Source: Pseudomonadota bacterium
GTDB taxonomy: Bacteria > Pseudomonadota > Gammaproteobacteria > Steroidobacterales > Steroidobacteraceae
Direction: 5' to 3'
NCBI GenBank assembly: GCA_021816775.1
Contig: JAKAXA010000009.1
Span: forward strand, 1-64,000
DNA length: 64,000 bases
Under the pieces are notes generated by a model that ran no database searches, had not been told where the DNA came from, and saw nothing but the letters and a program-made list of their open reading frames with translations. The position numbers and the translations under genes were made by a program. The stretch's first letter is position 1. Each line of letters opens with the position of its first letter. Shown here piece by piece: positions 7,936 through 17,985 of this stretch.

Positions 7936-8939
7936 TGCGCTTCTGGTGGGTCAATCAGAACCAAACCTTCCGCCAAGAGATCGAGGGCGGCTATCTCTGG
8001 TCGCCGAAGCGTAACAAGAACGGTCATCGCAATCCCTTCTACGAGTTCATGCGTGAGGTCGCGCCCGGTGACCTCGTCTTCTCGTTCTGCGACACGCGCA
8101 TCGGCGCACTCGGGATCGTCAGTGGCTACTGTCGGGAGAGCCCGAAACCGGAGGAATTCGGCACCGCAGGCACCAACTGGAGTCAAATCGGCTGGCGGGT
8201 CAGCGTTCGGTGGCAGCGGCTCTCGAATGCAATCCGTCCCAAGGAACATATCGCGCGGCTGCGATCGGCATTACCGAAGCCGTACTCACCGCTGACTCAG
8301 GACGGCAATGGGCTGCAGGGCATCTACCTGACCGAGATCGGCCCGGTCCTTGCGTCGGAGCTCTTCTCTCTGATCGGCGCCGAGGCTAATCGGGTGGCTG
8401 ATGCCGGTCGGGAGGTTGGCCGGATAGAGCGCGACTCCCCTGCGCCCGACCGGGACATCGAGGAATGGGAGAGGCGCATTGAGCTCGCCATTGACACGAG
8501 TCCGGTGATTCCGCAGACCGAGAGAACCGCGCTCGTTCAGGCGCGTCGCGGTCAGGGGATCTTCCGGGACAACGTGCGCTCGATCGAGCACGCCTGCCGC
8601 ATTACCCGGGTGGAGCGCATGGAGCACCTGATCGCCAGCCACATCCAGCCCTGGCGCGACAGCAGCAACGAGGAACGACTCGATGGCGAGAATGGTCTGC
8701 TCCTGACCCCGACGGTGGATCACCTGTTCGACAAGGGATTCATATCCTTCGAGAACGCGGGACAGCTCATCGTATCTCCGGTGGCGGATCCCGTGTCGCT
8801 GAAGCGGATGGGAATCGATCGCGACGCCCGAGTAAATGTCGGCGCTTTCTCGCAAGGGCAGCGTCGGTTTCTCGAATTTCATCGCGAGAACGTGCTGCGC
8901 ATGGCGCGCGGTCTCTCCAGAGGCGAGCGCAGCGGATGA
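7935..8939 (+). CDS. EVE domain-HNH endonuclease (predicted modification-dependent)
   Basis: A 334-residue protein. Residues 1-140 resemble an EVE/PUA-like domain (FWWVNQNQTF, GYLWSPK, PGDLVFSFCD, IGALGIV), a fold that reads modified bases. Residues about 195-320 form an HNH_2 nuclease: ARRGQGIFRDNV, Cys221, ASHIQPW with His236, GENGLLLTPTVDHLFDKG with Asn253 and His263. This order is typical of predicted modified-cytosine restriction endonucleases. The ATG overlaps the preceding stop (TGATG), so it is cotranslated with the nuclease-helicase. It is the last gene before the right boundary of the island. I infer that EVE senses modified DNA and HNH cuts it, with the helicase as partner. Confidence 0.85.
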   Translation: MRFWWVNQNQTFRQEIEGGYLWSPKRNKNGHRNPFYEFMREVAPGDLVFSFCDTRIGALGIVSGYCRESPKPEEFGTAGTNWSQIGWRVSVRWQRLSNAIRPKEHIARLRSALPKPYSPLTQDGNGLQGIYLTEIGPVLASELFSLIGAEANRVADAGREVGRIERDSPAPDRDIEEWERRIELAIDTSPVIPQTERTALVQARRGQGIFRDNVRSIEHACRITRVERMEHLIASHIQPWRDSSNEERLDGENGLLLTPTVDHLFDKGFISFENAGQLIVSPVADPVSLKRMGIDRDARVNVGAFSQGQRRFLEFHRENVLRMARGLSRGERSG

Positions 8940-9065
8940 GGATCTCCTTGGGCGGCCAGGGCGGCAAGCCGCTGCCACGCCATCGCATGAGTCGGTCGCG
9001 CCGTGCGAGATCCTGGTGCGGCCAGGAGTGCGTGCCGGAAAGTTGCCCATCGGGTGCGCTCCGGA

Positions 9066-9112
9066 CTCCGAAGGACGGCTTTGGCGGTGCGTTGAGGTCG
9101 TGCCGTCCGGAG
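9066..9112. other. Hairpin in the 3' tail of the island
   Basis: GGACGGC at 9073-9079 pairs with GCCGTCC at 9102-9108, and the outer CTCC (9066-9069) pairs with GGAG (9109-9112) around a three-base bulge. The loop is about 22 bases and no T tract follows, so a classical terminator is doubtful. The rest of 8940-9211 shows no gene and no integrase remnant. Confidence 0.4.
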
Positions 9113-9211
9113 ACTGACGTGGGGCTGGATGGCGGTGGCTATTTGGGGGCCAGAACCGCTAGAGATTCAGGTGTTTTGGGGCCTCGATGGACGCCCCTTG
9201 GCACGCCTGAG

Positions 9212-9239
9212 CGCTATTCGGCGTTCTGCACCTGCTCGC
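9212..9239 (-). repeat. Right boundary repeat at the yicC stop (att-like)
   Basis: This partner of 4335-4362 covers the TAG stop of yicC (9214-9216) and its last codons, encoding REQVQNAE. Because this copy is joined to the intact gene, the island lies downstream of yicC, and yicC still encodes a full-length protein. Confidence 0.85.
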
Positions 9240-10077
9240 GCATTTGCTCGATCAGCACCTTCATGTCCACCGCGCAGCGGGTGGTCTCGAGGTCCTGCGA
9301 CTTCGATGAGAGCGTGTTCGCCTCGCGGTTCAACTCCTGCATGAGGAAATCGAGGCGCCGGCCGGCCGGCTCTGTGCCCGCGAGCACCCGGCGGACCTCG
9401 CCGATGTGGCCCGCCAGCCGCTCGAGCTCCTCGTCCACGTCGAGCCGCTGCAGCAGCAGCGCGATTTCCTGCTCGAGCCGCTCCGGATCGGCTCCCGCGG
9501 CGAGCTCCTTGATCCGCTCGCGCACGCGCGCGCTCAGCCGCGCCTGCACCTCGGGCAGGCGCACCTGCACCTGCCTGACCAGGGCTTCCAGAGCCGCGCA
9601 GCGCTGCTCGAGCACCTCGCGCAGCTTCTCGCCCTCGCGAGCGCGGGCTGCGCACAGGTCCGCGACGGCGCCCTCGAACAGTGCCCGGGCCGCCACGAGC
9701 AGTTCCTCGCCGGCGGCGCCCTGGTCTTTCAGGATGCCGGGCCAGCGCAGAACTTCCAGCAGGTTCACCGTACCGGCCGGGTAGGCCCGGCCCAGCTCCC
9801 CGATGCGGGCGGCGAGACGCTCCAGGGCCGCCGTGTCCACCTCGAGGCCGGCGGCCGCCGCCTGCCCCGGGCGGTACGTGACGGTGCAGTCGACCTTGCC
9901 GCGGCGCACCTCCTGGGCCAGGCGCTGGCGCAGCTCACCCTCGGCCGAGCGCACCTCCTCGGGCAGGCGGAAACCGGTTTCCAGGAAGCGGTGATTGACG
10001 CTGCGCAGCTCACATACGAGCGTACCCCAGGGGCCCGAGCTCTCGCGCCGCGCGAAACCTGTCATGCTGGAAATCAA
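9214..10077 (-). CDS. yicC: YicC family endoribonuclease
   Basis: A 287-residue protein, the same length as E. coli YicC and recognisable throughout: [58 protein letters not shown] and the final [15 protein letters not shown]. The family are endoribonucleases implicated in small-RNA turnover. The start is taken as TTG at 10077, because the resulting [10 protein letters not shown] matches the MIRSMTAYAR start of the E. coli protein. An ATG at 10065 is possible. It is divergent from the PP2C gene. Its 3' end is the insertion site of the neighbouring island. Confidence 0.95.
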   Translation of the reverse strand: MISSMTGFARRESSGPWGTLVCELRSVNHRFLETGFRLPEEVRSAEGELRQRLAQEVRRGKVDCTVTYRPGQAAAAGLEVDTAALERLAARIGELGRAYPAGTVNLLEVLRWPGILKDQGAAGEELLVAARALFEGAVADLCAARAREGEKLREVLEQRCAALEALVRQVQVRLPEVQARLSARVRERIKELAAGADPERLEQEIALLLQRLDVDEELERLAGHIGEVRRVLAGTEPAGRRLDFLMQELNREANTLSSKSQDLETTRCAVDMKVLIEQMREQVQNAE

Positions 10078-10152
10078 GGGTAGACGCTACGCTCCTGGCG
10101 CCGGGGGGTGATATAAAGCGGGCCCCGACTTTAACAGATCTACGGGCCTCAA

Positions 10153-10899
10153 TTGCGGATCGACTACGCCGACGTCAGCCTGCGGGGTGGACGCGGAGAG
10201 AATCAGGACCGGGTTGCGGTCGCGGCGAACGAGCATGCCGCGCTGCTCATGGTCGCGGACGGGATGGGAGGCTATGCCGACGGCGGACGCGCCGCGGAGG
10301 TCACCCGGCAGACCATCCTCGATGCGTTCCGGCGCGCGCCGCACCCGCTGTTCGATCCGCTGGGCTTTCTGCACCTGACCCTGGGGCGGGCGCACGAGGA
10401 GGTGGTCAAGCTCGGCGCACAGTCACCGATCGATCAGCGTCCCCGCGCCACGTGCGCGCTGTGCCTGGTGCAGCAGGGCGCCTCCTGGTGGGCGCACATC
10501 GGCGACAGCCGCATCTATCATGTGCGCGCCGGGAAACTCATCGGCCGCAGCCGCGATCACAGTCACGTGGAGGGGCTGCTGCGCGAGGGGCTGATCACCG
10601 CCGAGCAGGCCCAGGCCCACCCGATGCGCAACTACGTCGAGTGCTGCCTCGGCGGCGGACCGATCCTGCCCGACATGGCGCTCACGCGGCGCCGCCCGCT
10701 CGAGCCCGGCGATGCGCTGCTGGTGTGCAGCGACGGGCTCTGGGGGCCGCTGAAGGACGAGGAACTCGCCAGCGAACTCGGTGCACCTGCCCCGCTGCGC
10801 GAGAAGCTGCTCGAGCTGGCGCGCCGCGCAGTGCGGCGCGCGGGCGCCGGCAGCGACAACACCTCTGCTGCCGCGCTGCGCTGGCTCGGCGACACCTAA
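10153..10899 (+). CDS. PP2C family serine/threonine phosphatase
   Basis: A 248-residue stand-alone PP2C domain that would remove phosphate from Ser/Thr residues using two metal ions. The metal-binding signatures are present: GGRGENQDR near the N-terminus, [33 protein letters not shown] and the terminal [10 protein letters not shown]. The start is a TTG at 10153 in a short divergent promoter region shared with yicC. It lies 17 bases upstream of rph and probably shares its transcript. No partner kinase gene is visible in the window. Confidence 0.92.
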   Translation: MRIDYADVSLRGGRGENQDRVAVAANEHAALLMVADGMGGYADGGRAAEVTRQTILDAFRRAPHPLFDPLGFLHLTLGRAHEEVVKLGAQSPIDQRPRATCALCLVQQGASWWAHIGDSRIYHVRAGKLIGRSRDHSHVEGLLREGLITAEQAQAHPMRNYVECCLGGGPILPDMALTRRRPLEPGDALLVCSDGLWGPLKDEELASELGAPAPLREKLLELARRAVRRAGAGSDNTSAAALRWLGDT

Positions 10900-10916
10900 G
10901 GGCGAGAGGACGTAAC

Positions 10917-11636
10917 ATGGCCCGAACGAGTGGACGCACTGCCGGTGAGATGCGGCCCGTGACCTTCACGCGCCGCTTCGCCAAGCACGCCGAAGGGGCA
11001 GTGCTGGTGGAGTTCGGCGATACCCAGGTGCTGTGCACCGCCAGCGTGGAGGAGTCGGTCCCGGCGTTCCTGCGCGGCAAGGCTCAGGGCTGGGTCACGG
11101 CCGAGTACGGCATGCTGCCGCGCTCGACCCACACGCGCTCGGCGCGTGAAGCGGCCCGCGGCAAGCAGAGCGGCCGCACGCTGGAGATTCAGCGTCTCAT
11201 CGGGCGCTCGCTGCGCGCCGTGGTCGATCTGAAGGCGCTCGGGGAGCGCACCGTCACCATCGATTGCGACGTCCTGCAGGCCGATGGCGGAACACGCACC
11301 GCATCGATCGCTGGCGGTTATGTCGCGCTCGCGCAGGCGTGCTGCGGCCTTGAGCGCCGGCGGCTGATCCCGGGCACGCCGCTGCACGGCCAGGTGGCGG
11401 CGATCTCGGTGGGCATCGTCGCGGGCGTCCCGGTGCTCGACCTGGATTATTCGGAGGACTCACAGGCTGAGGTCGACATGAACGTGGTGATGAACGACGG
11501 CGGGGCGTTCATCGAGGTGCAGGGCACGGCCGAGGGCCACGCGTTCCGCCGGCACGAGCTCGACGCGATGCTCGAGCTTGCCGCCGGCGGCATCGAGCGG
11601 CTGTTCCCGCTGCAGGCCCGGGCGATCGGCGCGTGA
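10917..11636 (+). CDS. rph: Ribonuclease PH
   Basis: A 239-residue phosphate-dependent 3'-5' exoribonuclease that trims tRNA 3' ends. Family motifs run the full length: [67 protein letters not shown], and [18 protein letters not shown]. The ATG at 10917 follows GAGAGGA with a six-base gap. The open frame continues upstream through the PP2C gene but is only a shadow there. The stop overlaps the GTG start of the rdgB-gmk fusion by four bases, so the two are translationally coupled. Confidence 0.96.
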   Translation: MARTSGRTAGEMRPVTFTRRFAKHAEGAVLVEFGDTQVLCTASVEESVPAFLRGKAQGWVTAEYGMLPRSTHTRSAREAARGKQSGRTLEIQRLIGRSLRAVVDLKALGERTVTIDCDVLQADGGTRTASIAGGYVALAQACCGLERRRLIPGTPLHGQVAAISVGIVAGVPVLDLDYSEDSQAEVDMNVVMNDGGAFIEVQGTAEGHAFRRHELDAMLELAAGGIERLFPLQARAIGA

Positions 11637-12871
11637 AAGTCGTGTTGGCCAGCGGCAACCCCGGCAAGCTCCGGGAGCTTGCCGAGCTGCTCGCGCCCTC
11701 GGGCCTGGAGGTGCTGCCCCAGTCAGCCTTCGGCATCGAGACGCCGCCCGAGACCGGCGCGACCTTCCGCGACAATGCGCTGCTGAAGGCGCGTCATGCC
11801 GCCGGGCTCGCCGCTCTGCCGGCGCTCGCCGATGACTCCGGGATCGAAGTCGACGCCCTGCACGGGCGTCCGGGAGTGTATTCGGCCCGTTATGCCGGCG
11901 AGGGAGCGAGCGATGAAGCCAACTTGCGCAAGCTGCTCGCCGAGCTCGAAGGCGTACCCGAGGGAGCGCGCGGCGCGCGGTATCAATGCGTCATTGCCTT
12001 GGCGCGCCGGTCCGACGATCCGGACCCGCTGATCACCACGGGCACGTGGGAGGGCCGGATCACCACCGCGCCGCGCGGCAGCGGGGGCTTCGGTTACGAC
12101 CCGGTGTTCCTGCCGCAGGGCTCAACGCGCACGGCCGCTGAGCTCGATCCGGCTGAGAAGAACGCGGTGAGCCATCGGGGGCAGGCTCTGCGCGCCCTCG
12201 CCGCGCGCGCCGGCGGACTCGCCGCGTCCGAGCCCGGGGCCACCGGTGCCGCCGCGGCGCGGCGCGGCCGGCTGTTCGTGCTCGCGGCTCCGTCGGGAGC
12301 GGGCAAGACCTCTCTGGTGCGCGCGCTGCTCGAGCGTAAGCCGGAGCTGCGCCTGTCCATTTCCCACACGACCCGGCCACAGCGCGCCACCGAGGTCGAC
12401 GGGCGGGAATACCACTTCGTCACCGTGGAGCAGTTCGAGCGGATGGTGGCCGAGCGGCGCTTTCTGGAGCATGCGCGCGTGTTCGGGAACTACTACGGCA
12501 CCGCGCGCGAGCCGGTCGAGACGCGCCTCTCGGCGGGCATCGACGTGGTGCTCGAAATCGACTGGCAGGGCGCGCGCCAGGTGCGCTGCGCGCTGCCGCA
12601 GTGCCAGACCATTTTCGTGCTGCCGCCGTCGCGCGCGGCGCTCGAGCAGAGGCTGCGCGGCCGAGCCACCGATTCCGCTGAGGTGATCGCCCGGCGGCTG
12701 CGCGAGGCGGTCGGCGACATGGCGCATTGGAATGAATTCGACTACGTCGTGGTCAACGATGACTTCAAGCGGGCCGTCGCGGATCTGGCCCGCATCGTCG
12801 AGGGGCGGGCCGGGGCGCTCGCCGCCTCCCGGCGCGAGCTCGCGCCGCTGCTGGCCCGGCTGCTGGCCTGA
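11633..12871 (+). CDS. rdgB-gmk: XTP/dITP pyrophosphatase-guanylate kinase fusion (RdgB-Gmk)
   Basis: One 412-residue frame encodes two complete enzymes. Residues 1-195 are RdgB, which hydrolyses deaminated purine triphosphates: [39 protein letters not shown] and SHRGQAL are all present. Residues about 208-412 are guanylate kinase, which makes GDP from GMP: P-loop [26 protein letters not shown] and [12 protein letters not shown]. The linker (about 196-208) is alanine-rich, and no stop or plausible ribosome-binding site separates the halves. Usually these are separate genes. Here rdgB is joined to gmk just before rpoZ-spoT, where gmk normally sits. A protein that both cleans and charges the guanine nucleotide pool is inferred. 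Confidence 0.92.
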   Translation: MKVVLASGNPGKLRELAELLAPSGLEVLPQSAFGIETPPETGATFRDNALLKARHAAGLAALPALADDSGIEVDALHGRPGVYSARYAGEGASDEANLRKLLAELEGVPEGARGARYQCVIALARRSDDPDPLITTGTWEGRITTAPRGSGGFGYDPVFLPQGSTRTAAELDPAEKNAVSHRGQALRALAARAGGLAASEPGATGAAAARRGRLFVLAAPSGAGKTSLVRALLERKPELRLSISHTTRPQRATEVDGREYHFVTVEQFERMVAERRFLEHARVFGNYYGTAREPVETRLSAGIDVVLEIDWQGARQVRCALPQCQTIFVLPPSRAALEQRLRGRATDSAEVIARRLREAVGDMAHWNEFDYVVVNDDFKRAVADLARIVEGRAGALAASRRELAPLLARLLA

Positions 12872-12952
12872 ACGCCCGCGCATGCCGTATAGTAGAAGCC
12901 TCTCGTGCGCCTGCCGCGCCCGTCAATCCATTGTCACCATTGAAGAATCGCC

Positions 12953-13243
12953 ATGGCCCGCATCACCGTCGAAGACTGCCTGCAGAACGTCGATAACCTC
13001 TTCCAGCTGGTGATTCTGGCGGCGCACCGTGCCCGGCGGCTCGCCAACGGCGCCGAGCCGACCATCCCGCTCGAGAACGACAAGCCGACGGTGGTCGCGC
13101 TGCGCGAGATCGCCGCGGGCAATGTCACCCTCGAGATGCTGCGCGAGCCTGAACCGCCGCCGGCCGAGCCGGCCACCCCGGAGGTCTCCGAGCTGGACAT
13201 GCAGTCTGCGTTCCGCGCACCGCAGTTCGGCCTGGGCGAGTAA
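12953..13243 (+). CDS. rpoZ: RNA polymerase omega subunit
   Basis: A 96-residue protein with the omega signature: [24 protein letters not shown], and [13 protein letters not shown]. Omega helps assemble RNA polymerase and forms part of a ppGpp-binding site, which suits its position directly before spoT. The tail after residue about 70 is acidic and proline-rich, as is common. A TATAGT box at 12888-12893 could be the -10 of its own promoter, but I see no good -35. Confidence 0.97.
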   Translation: MARITVEDCLQNVDNLFQLVILAAHRARRLANGAEPTIPLENDKPTVVALREIAAGNVTLEMLREPEPPPAEPATPEVSELDMQSAFRAPQFGLGE

Positions 13244-13270
13244 CTCCGGGGACCGGTAGCCCGCCGTGGT

Positions 13271-15496
13271 ATGGAATATGCGACTTCCCTCCTCGGGCTA
13301 CTTCCCGGCGGAAGGCGCACCCCCGGGCTGAAGGAGCTGCTGGCCACCGTCGGCAGTTACCTGCCGCCGGAGCAGGTCGCCCGGGTCCGCGCCGCGGCGG
13401 AATTCGGGGCATCGGCCCACCAGGGCCAGAAGCGCCTCTCCGGCGAGCCGTTCATTGCCCATCCGGTCGCAACCGCGGCCATTCTCGCGGACCTGCGCCT
13501 CGACGCCGACACCCTGATTGCGGCGATCCTGCACGACGTCATCGAGGACACCCCGACGCCGAAGGATCAGCTCGCCGCGCGCTTCGGGGCCGACGTCGCC
13601 GAGCTGGTCGACGGGGTGACCAAGCTCGATGCCGTGCAGTTCAAGAACCGCGAGGAGGCTCAGGCGGAGTCCTTCCGCAAGATGCTTCTGGCCATGGTGC
13701 GCGATCTGCGCGTCATCCTGGTCAAGCTCGCCGACCGCACCCACAACATGCGCACCATCCAGGCGATGCCGCCGCACCGGCGGCGGGCGATCGCCCGGGA
13801 GACGCTGGACATCTACGCGCCGATCGCCGAGCGCTGCGGCCTGTACAACCTCAAGCTCGAGCTCGAAGAGCTCGGGTTCCGCGCGCTGTATCCGCAGCGC
13901 TACCGGGTGCTGGAGCACGCTCTGCGCAAGGCGCGGGGCAATCAGAAGGAGTTTCTGAAGAAGATCGAGCAGCAGCTGTCCGGCGCGCTGAAGAAGCACG
14001 GCATCCCGGCGCGGGTCGAGACGCGCGAGAAGCACATCTACAGCATCTACAAGAAGATGCTGCGCAAGCGCGCCTCGCTCGCCGAGATCGTCGACGTGTA
14101 CGGCCTGCGCATCATCGTCGATGAGACCGACACCTGCTACCGCGCGATCGGCGTGGTGCACTCGGTGTTCAAGCCCATGCCCGGGCGGTTCAAGGACTAC
14201 ATCGCCATCCCGCGCGTCAACGGCTACCAGTCCCTGCACACGACGCTCTTCGGGCCCAACGCCGTGCCGATCGAAGTGCAGATCCGGACCGATGACATGG
14301 ACCGGGTGGCCGAGTCCGGCATTGCCGCGCACTGGAAGTACAAGAGCGGCGAGGCCGCCGGCTCGACGGAGCAGGCGCGCGCGCGCGAGTGGATCTCGGG
14401 ACTGGTGGAGCTGCAGGAGGACGGCAGCTCCGAGGAGTTCCTCGAGAGCGTCAAGGTCGACCTCTATCCCGACAAGGTCTACGTCTTCACGCCCAAGGGC
14501 AAGATCCTGCGTCTGCCCACCGGCGCGACGGTGGTGGATTTCGCCTACGCGGTGCACACCGACGTGGGCAACCGGTGCGTCGCGGCCAAGGTGGACCGGC
14601 GACTCACCCCGCTGCGCACGGTGCTGCGCAACGGCCAGACCGTCGAGATCATCACCGCCAAGGGCGCCGTCCCCAACCCCGCCTGGGTGGGCTTCGTGGT
14701 CACCGCCAAGGCGCGCAGCGCCATCCGGCACTACCTGAAGGGCCTGCGCCGCAGCGAGGCGATCGCCCTCGGGCAGCGGCTGCTCGCGCAGGCGCTCGGG
14801 GAGTTTCACCTGTCCTTCGAGAGCGTCGCGCCCGAGACGCGCGCGGTGATGCTCGGGGAGCTCGGCATGAAGGACCTCGACGAGCTCTACGAGAAGATCG
14901 GCCTCGGCGAGCGCCTCGCGCCGCTCGTGGCGCGCCGGCTGCTGCCGGTGGGCGCGGCCGACCAGGGGACCCACCTGCCCGCGCCGCTCGCCATCGCCGG
15001 CACCGAGGGGCTGCTCGTGACCTACGCGCGCTGCTGCTTCCCGCTGCCCAACGACCCGGTGTTCGCCTTCCTCTCTGCCGGGCGCGGCGTGGTGATCCAC
15101 CGCGACCGCTGCGTGAACGTCGAGGACTACCGCAAGCACCCCGAGAAGTGGCTGCCGGTGAGCTGGGAGCCCTCCGCGGAGCGGCTGTTCAGCTCGGAGA
15201 TCCGTGTCGATGTGGTCAACCGCACCGGTGTGCTTGCCGGGGTGGCCGCCGCCATCGCCAGCGCCGACACCAACATTCATCACGTCTCGATCGAGGAGCA
15301 GGAAGGCGACGCATCGATACTGATCTTCGAGCTGAAGGTGCGTGACCGCAAGCAGCTGGCGCGCGTGATGCGCGTCATTCGCCGCCTGCCGGACGTCACG
15401 CGCGTCAGCCGGACCATCGCCGCGCACGCGCGCGGCGGGCGCGCCGCCGACAGCGAGGAGCTCGACGAGGCAGACGCAAACCCCGACACTCCATGA
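13271..15496 (+). CDS. spoT: Bifunctional (p)ppGpp synthetase/hydrolase SpoT
   Basis: A 741-residue RelA/SpoT protein. The N-terminal HD hydrolase domain carries HDVIEDT at 88-94 and [11 protein letters not shown]. The synthetase domain has [20 protein letters not shown] and VEVQIRT. A TGS domain ([24 protein letters not shown]) and a C-terminal ACT domain ([16 protein letters not shown]) follow. Presence of the hydrolase motif marks it as SpoT-type, not RelA. The order gmk-rpoZ-spoT matches E. coli. Its stop overlaps an ATG four bases earlier, but the preferred start of ridA is slightly downstream. Confidence 0.96.
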   Translation: MEYATSLLGLLPGGRRTPGLKELLATVGSYLPPEQVARVRAAAEFGASAHQGQKRLSGEPFIAHPVATAAILADLRLDADTLIAAILHDVIEDTPTPKDQLAARFGADVAELVDGVTKLDAVQFKNREEAQAESFRKMLLAMVRDLRVILVKLADRTHNMRTIQAMPPHRRRAIARETLDIYAPIAERCGLYNLKLELEELGFRALYPQRYRVLEHALRKARGNQKEFLKKIEQQLSGALKKHGIPARVETREKHIYSIYKKMLRKRASLAEIVDVYGLRIIVDETDTCYRAIGVVHSVFKPMPGRFKDYIAIPRVNGYQSLHTTLFGPNAVPIEVQIRTDDMDRVAESGIAAHWKYKSGEAAGSTEQARAREWISGLVELQEDGSSEEFLESVKVDLYPDKVYVFTPKGKILRLPTGATVVDFAYAVHTDVGNRCVAAKVDRRLTPLRTVLRNGQTVEIITAKGAVPNPAWVGFVVTAKARSAIRHYLKGLRRSEAIALGQRLLAQALGEFHLSFESVAPETRAVMLGELGMKDLDELYEKIGLGERLAPLVARRLLPVGAADQGTHLPAPLAIAGTEGLLVTYARCCFPLPNDPVFAFLSAGRGVVIHRDRCVNVEDYRKHPEKWLPVSWEPSAERLFSSEIRVDVVNRTGVLAGVAAAIASADTNIHHVSIEEQEGDASILIFELKVRDRKQLARVMRVIRRLPDVTRVSRTIAAHARGGRAADSEELDEADANPDTP

Positions 15497-15504
15497 GGAC
15501 GCAC

Positions 15505-15888
15505 ATGACCCGCACGATCATTCACACCGACCAGGCGCCGCCGGCGATCGGCACGTACTCCCAGGCCGTGCGCGCCGGGGACTCGGTGTACCTCTCCGGG
15601 CAGATTCCCCTCGATCCGGCCACCAAGGAGCTGGTCACGGGCGGCATCGAGGCGGAGATCCGCCGCGTGTTCGAGAATCTCGAGGCGGTCGCCCGGGCCG
15701 CCGGCGGGACTCTGGCGCAGGCGGTCAAAGTCAACATCTATCTGACCGATCTGGCGCACTTCGCGAAGGTCAACGAGATCATGGCGCAGTATTTCCCGCA
15801 GCCGTACCCGGCACGGGCCGCGGTCGGCGTGGCGCAGCTGCCGCGCGGCGCGCGTGTCGAGGCGGAGTGTATCCTGCACCTTGGCTGA
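15505..15888 (+). CDS. ridA: RidA family reactive intermediate deaminase
   Basis: A 127-residue RidA/YjgF protein that deaminates reactive enamine/imine products of PLP enzymes such as threonine dehydratase. Diagnostic segments are [27 protein letters not shown], and [21 protein letters not shown], which includes the substrate-binding arginine. Start 15505 is chosen because GAGGA lies five bases upstream; an in-frame ATG at 15493 overlaps the spoT stop. It occupies the position that trmH has in E. coli, between spoT and recG. Confidence 0.94.
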   Translation: MTRTIIHTDQAPPAIGTYSQAVRAGDSVYLSGQIPLDPATKELVTGGIEAEIRRVFENLEAVARAAGGTLAQAVKVNIYLTDLAHFAKVNEIMAQYFPQPYPARAAVGVAQLPRGARVEAECILHLG

Positions 15889-17980
15889 GGCGGCGCGCAA
15901 AACCGGCGCGAGCGAACAGCGTCCGGTAACGGCGCTGCGCGGCGTCGGCGCGCAGCTCGCCGAACGGCTGCGCCGCCTGGGCGTCACGCAGGTGCAGGAC
16001 CTGTTGTTCATACTGCCTGCTGGCTATGACGACCGGACCACCAAGAGAGAAATCGGTGCGCTTGCTCCCGGCATGCGAACGCTGGTCCAGGGTGAGATTC
16101 AGCTCACCGAGGTGGTCTTTCGCCGGCGACGCCAGCTGCTGACGCGGCTGTCCGACGGCACCGGCTTTCTGACGCTCAGGTTCTTCCACTTCTCGGCCAG
16201 CCAACAGGAGGGTCTCGCGCGCGGCACGCGTCTGCGCTGCTTCGGCGAGGTGCGGCGCGGCCCGCAGGGACTGGAGATGATCCACCCCGAGTACCGACGG
16301 GTCGCTGACTGGTCGGAGCCGGTGGAGGAAACGCTGACGCCGCTCTATCCGCTGACCGAAGGGGTGACCCAGGGGCGGCTGCGCATGCTGATCGCGCAAG
16401 CGCTGCGCGAGCTCGACGGCGCCGGGGTGCGCGACTGGCTGCCGCGTGAGCTGGTGGAGGATCTGCGCCTGCCCTCGTTGCGCGAGGCGCTGCATTACGT
16501 GCACCGGCCGCCGAAGAACGCGCGGCTCGAGGAGCTCGCCGCTCGGCGCCACCCGGCGCAGCGGCGCCTGGCGTTCGAGGAACTGCTCGCCCATCAGGCG
16601 AACCTGCGCCTCCTGAAACGCGCCACCCAGACCGATCCGGCCTGGGCGCTCGAGGATGCCGCGGGGCTCGCCGCGCGGCTGCTGGCCTCGCTGCCGTTCC
16701 GTCTGACCGGCGCGCAGGCGCGCGCGCTGGCGGAGGTCGAGGGGGACCTGCACGCCGAGCGGCCGATGGTGCGCCTGGTGCAGGGCGATGTGGGCTGCGG
16801 CAAGACCGTGGTCGCCGCCATCGCCGCGGCGCGCGCCGCCGGCAGCGGCCTGCAGGCGGCGCTCATGGCGCCCACGGAGCTGCTGGCCGAGCAGCACTGG
16901 CGCAACTTCCGCGACTGGTTCCAGCCGCTCGGACTGCCCGTGGCGCTCCTGTCCGGCACGCAGCCGGCGCGCACGCGCCGCAGCGTGCTCGAGACGGTTG
17001 CCTCGGGCGAGGTGCGCCTCGTGGTCGGTACGCACGCGCTGTTCCAGGAAGGCATCGAGTTCGCCGACCTGGCGCTGGTGATCGTCGATGAGCAGCACCG
17101 CTTCGGCGTGCAGCAGCGGCTGCGCCTGCAGGAGAAGGGACGCAGGCTCGGGCGCTTCCCGCACCAGCTCATCATGACGGCGACGCCCATCCCGCGCACG
17201 CTCGCGATGACGGCCTACGCCGACCTCGACGTGTCGGTGATCGACGAGCTGCCGCCCGGCAGAACTCCGGTGCAGACCGTGGTCGTACCCGAGCAGCGCC
17301 GCGACCAGGTGGTCGCGCGGGTCGATCAGGCCTGCCGCGGGGGTCGTCAGGTCTACTGGGTGTGTCCGCTCATCGAGGAGTCCGAGGAGCTGCGGGCCCA
17401 GGCGGCGGAGGAGACCGCCGCAGCGCTCGAGACGGCCTTGCCGGGAGTGCGCGTCGAGCTGGTGCACGGGCGCATGCCCTCGGCGAAGAAGGACCGGGCG
17501 ATGTCGGATTTCAAGGCGGGCCGCATCCAGCTGCTGGTGGCGACGACGGTCATCGAGGTCGGCGTCGATGTGCCGAACGCCACGCTCATGGTGATCGAGA
17601 ATGCCGAGCGCATGGGCCTCGCGCAGCTGCATCAGCTGCGAGGTCGCGTCGGACGCGGCGCGGCGGCGAGCAGCTGCGTGCTGCTCTACCGCGCGCCGCT
17701 CTCGCCGCTCGCGCGCCGCCGGCTCGAGGTGATGCGCAAGACCAACGACGGTTTCGAGATTGCGCGCCGCGACCTGGAGTTGCGCGGTCCGGGCGAGCTG
17801 CTCGGCACGCGGCAGACGGGCCTCGCGCAGATGCGGGTCGCGGATCTGATGCGCGACGCCGACCTGCTGCCGCGGGTGCAGGCGGCCGCGGAGGTGCTCC
17901 TCGGGCAATATCCGGATAATATCGCCGCGCTTTCGGCCCGCTGGCTCGCCGGCGCCGAGCAGTACGGGAGAGTGGGGTAA
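15881..17980 (+). CDS. recG: ATP-dependent DNA helicase RecG
   Basis: A 699-residue branch-migrating helicase that remodels stalled forks and Holliday junctions. It has an N-terminal wedge/OB region ([18 protein letters not shown]), then helicase motifs [11 protein letters not shown] (Walker A), DEQHRFG (motif II), [15 protein letters not shown] (motif III), [15 protein letters not shown] and [11 protein letters not shown] (motif VI), and the RecG C-terminal [12 protein letters not shown]. The TTG at 15881 gives a length close to the 693 residues of E. coli RecG and overlaps ridA by eight bases. A GTG at 15854 is the alternative. Confidence 0.95.
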   Translation: MAEAARKTGASEQRPVTALRGVGAQLAERLRRLGVTQVQDLLFILPAGYDDRTTKREIGALAPGMRTLVQGEIQLTEVVFRRRRQLLTRLSDGTGFLTLRFFHFSASQQEGLARGTRLRCFGEVRRGPQGLEMIHPEYRRVADWSEPVEETLTPLYPLTEGVTQGRLRMLIAQALRELDGAGVRDWLPRELVEDLRLPSLREALHYVHRPPKNARLEELAARRHPAQRRLAFEELLAHQANLRLLKRATQTDPAWALEDAAGLAARLLASLPFRLTGAQARALAEVEGDLHAERPMVRLVQGDVGCGKTVVAAIAAARAAGSGLQAALMAPTELLAEQHWRNFRDWFQPLGLPVALLSGTQPARTRRSVLETVASGEVRLVVGTHALFQEGIEFADLALVIVDEQHRFGVQQRLRLQEKGRRLGRFPHQLIMTATPIPRTLAMTAYADLDVSVIDELPPGRTPVQTVVVPEQRRDQVVARVDQACRGGRQVYWVCPLIEESEELRAQAAEETAAALETALPGVRVELVHGRMPSAKKDRAMSDFKAGRIQLLVATTVIEVGVDVPNATLMVIENAERMGLAQLHQLRGRVGRGAAASSCVLLYRAPLSPLARRRLEVMRKTNDGFEIARRDLELRGPGELLGTRQTGLAQMRVADLMRDADLLPRVQAAAEVLLGQYPDNIAALSARWLAGAEQYGRVG

Positions 17981-17985
17981 TCGCC

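Larger units (their letters stand above)
4335..9239. mobile_element. Genomic island inserted at the 3' end of yicC (no integrase visible)
   Basis: A 28-bp sequence at the end of yicC (9212-9239) is repeated at 4335-4362 with one mismatch, and similarity stops sharply on both sides. The 4.9 kb between holds three co-directional genes. Base composition also differs: 34 of 60 bases are G/C at 7081-7140, against 46 of 60 at 9481-9540 inside yicC. The 3' end of yicC is an established target for tyrosine-integrase islands, for example mobilizable islands dependent on SXT/R391 elements. No integrase, excisionase or relaxase gene is seen here, so this is either a remnant or an element moved by enzymes acting in trans. 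Integration by site-specific recombination is an inference from the repeat. Confidence 0.8.

Noticed and set aside
4363-9211. A hidden integrase, excisionase or transposase in the island
   Set aside because: All three large frames are accounted for by other families. The short gaps (4363-4537, 5906-5988 and 8940-9211) contain no recombinase motif that I can see.
13298-15427. A 709-codon frame antisense to spoT
   Set aside because: spoT is certain on the other strand. Long antisense frames are expected in DNA with strong G/C at third codon positions; similar shadows lie opposite recG, ctaC-ctaD, the TonB receptor and uvrD.
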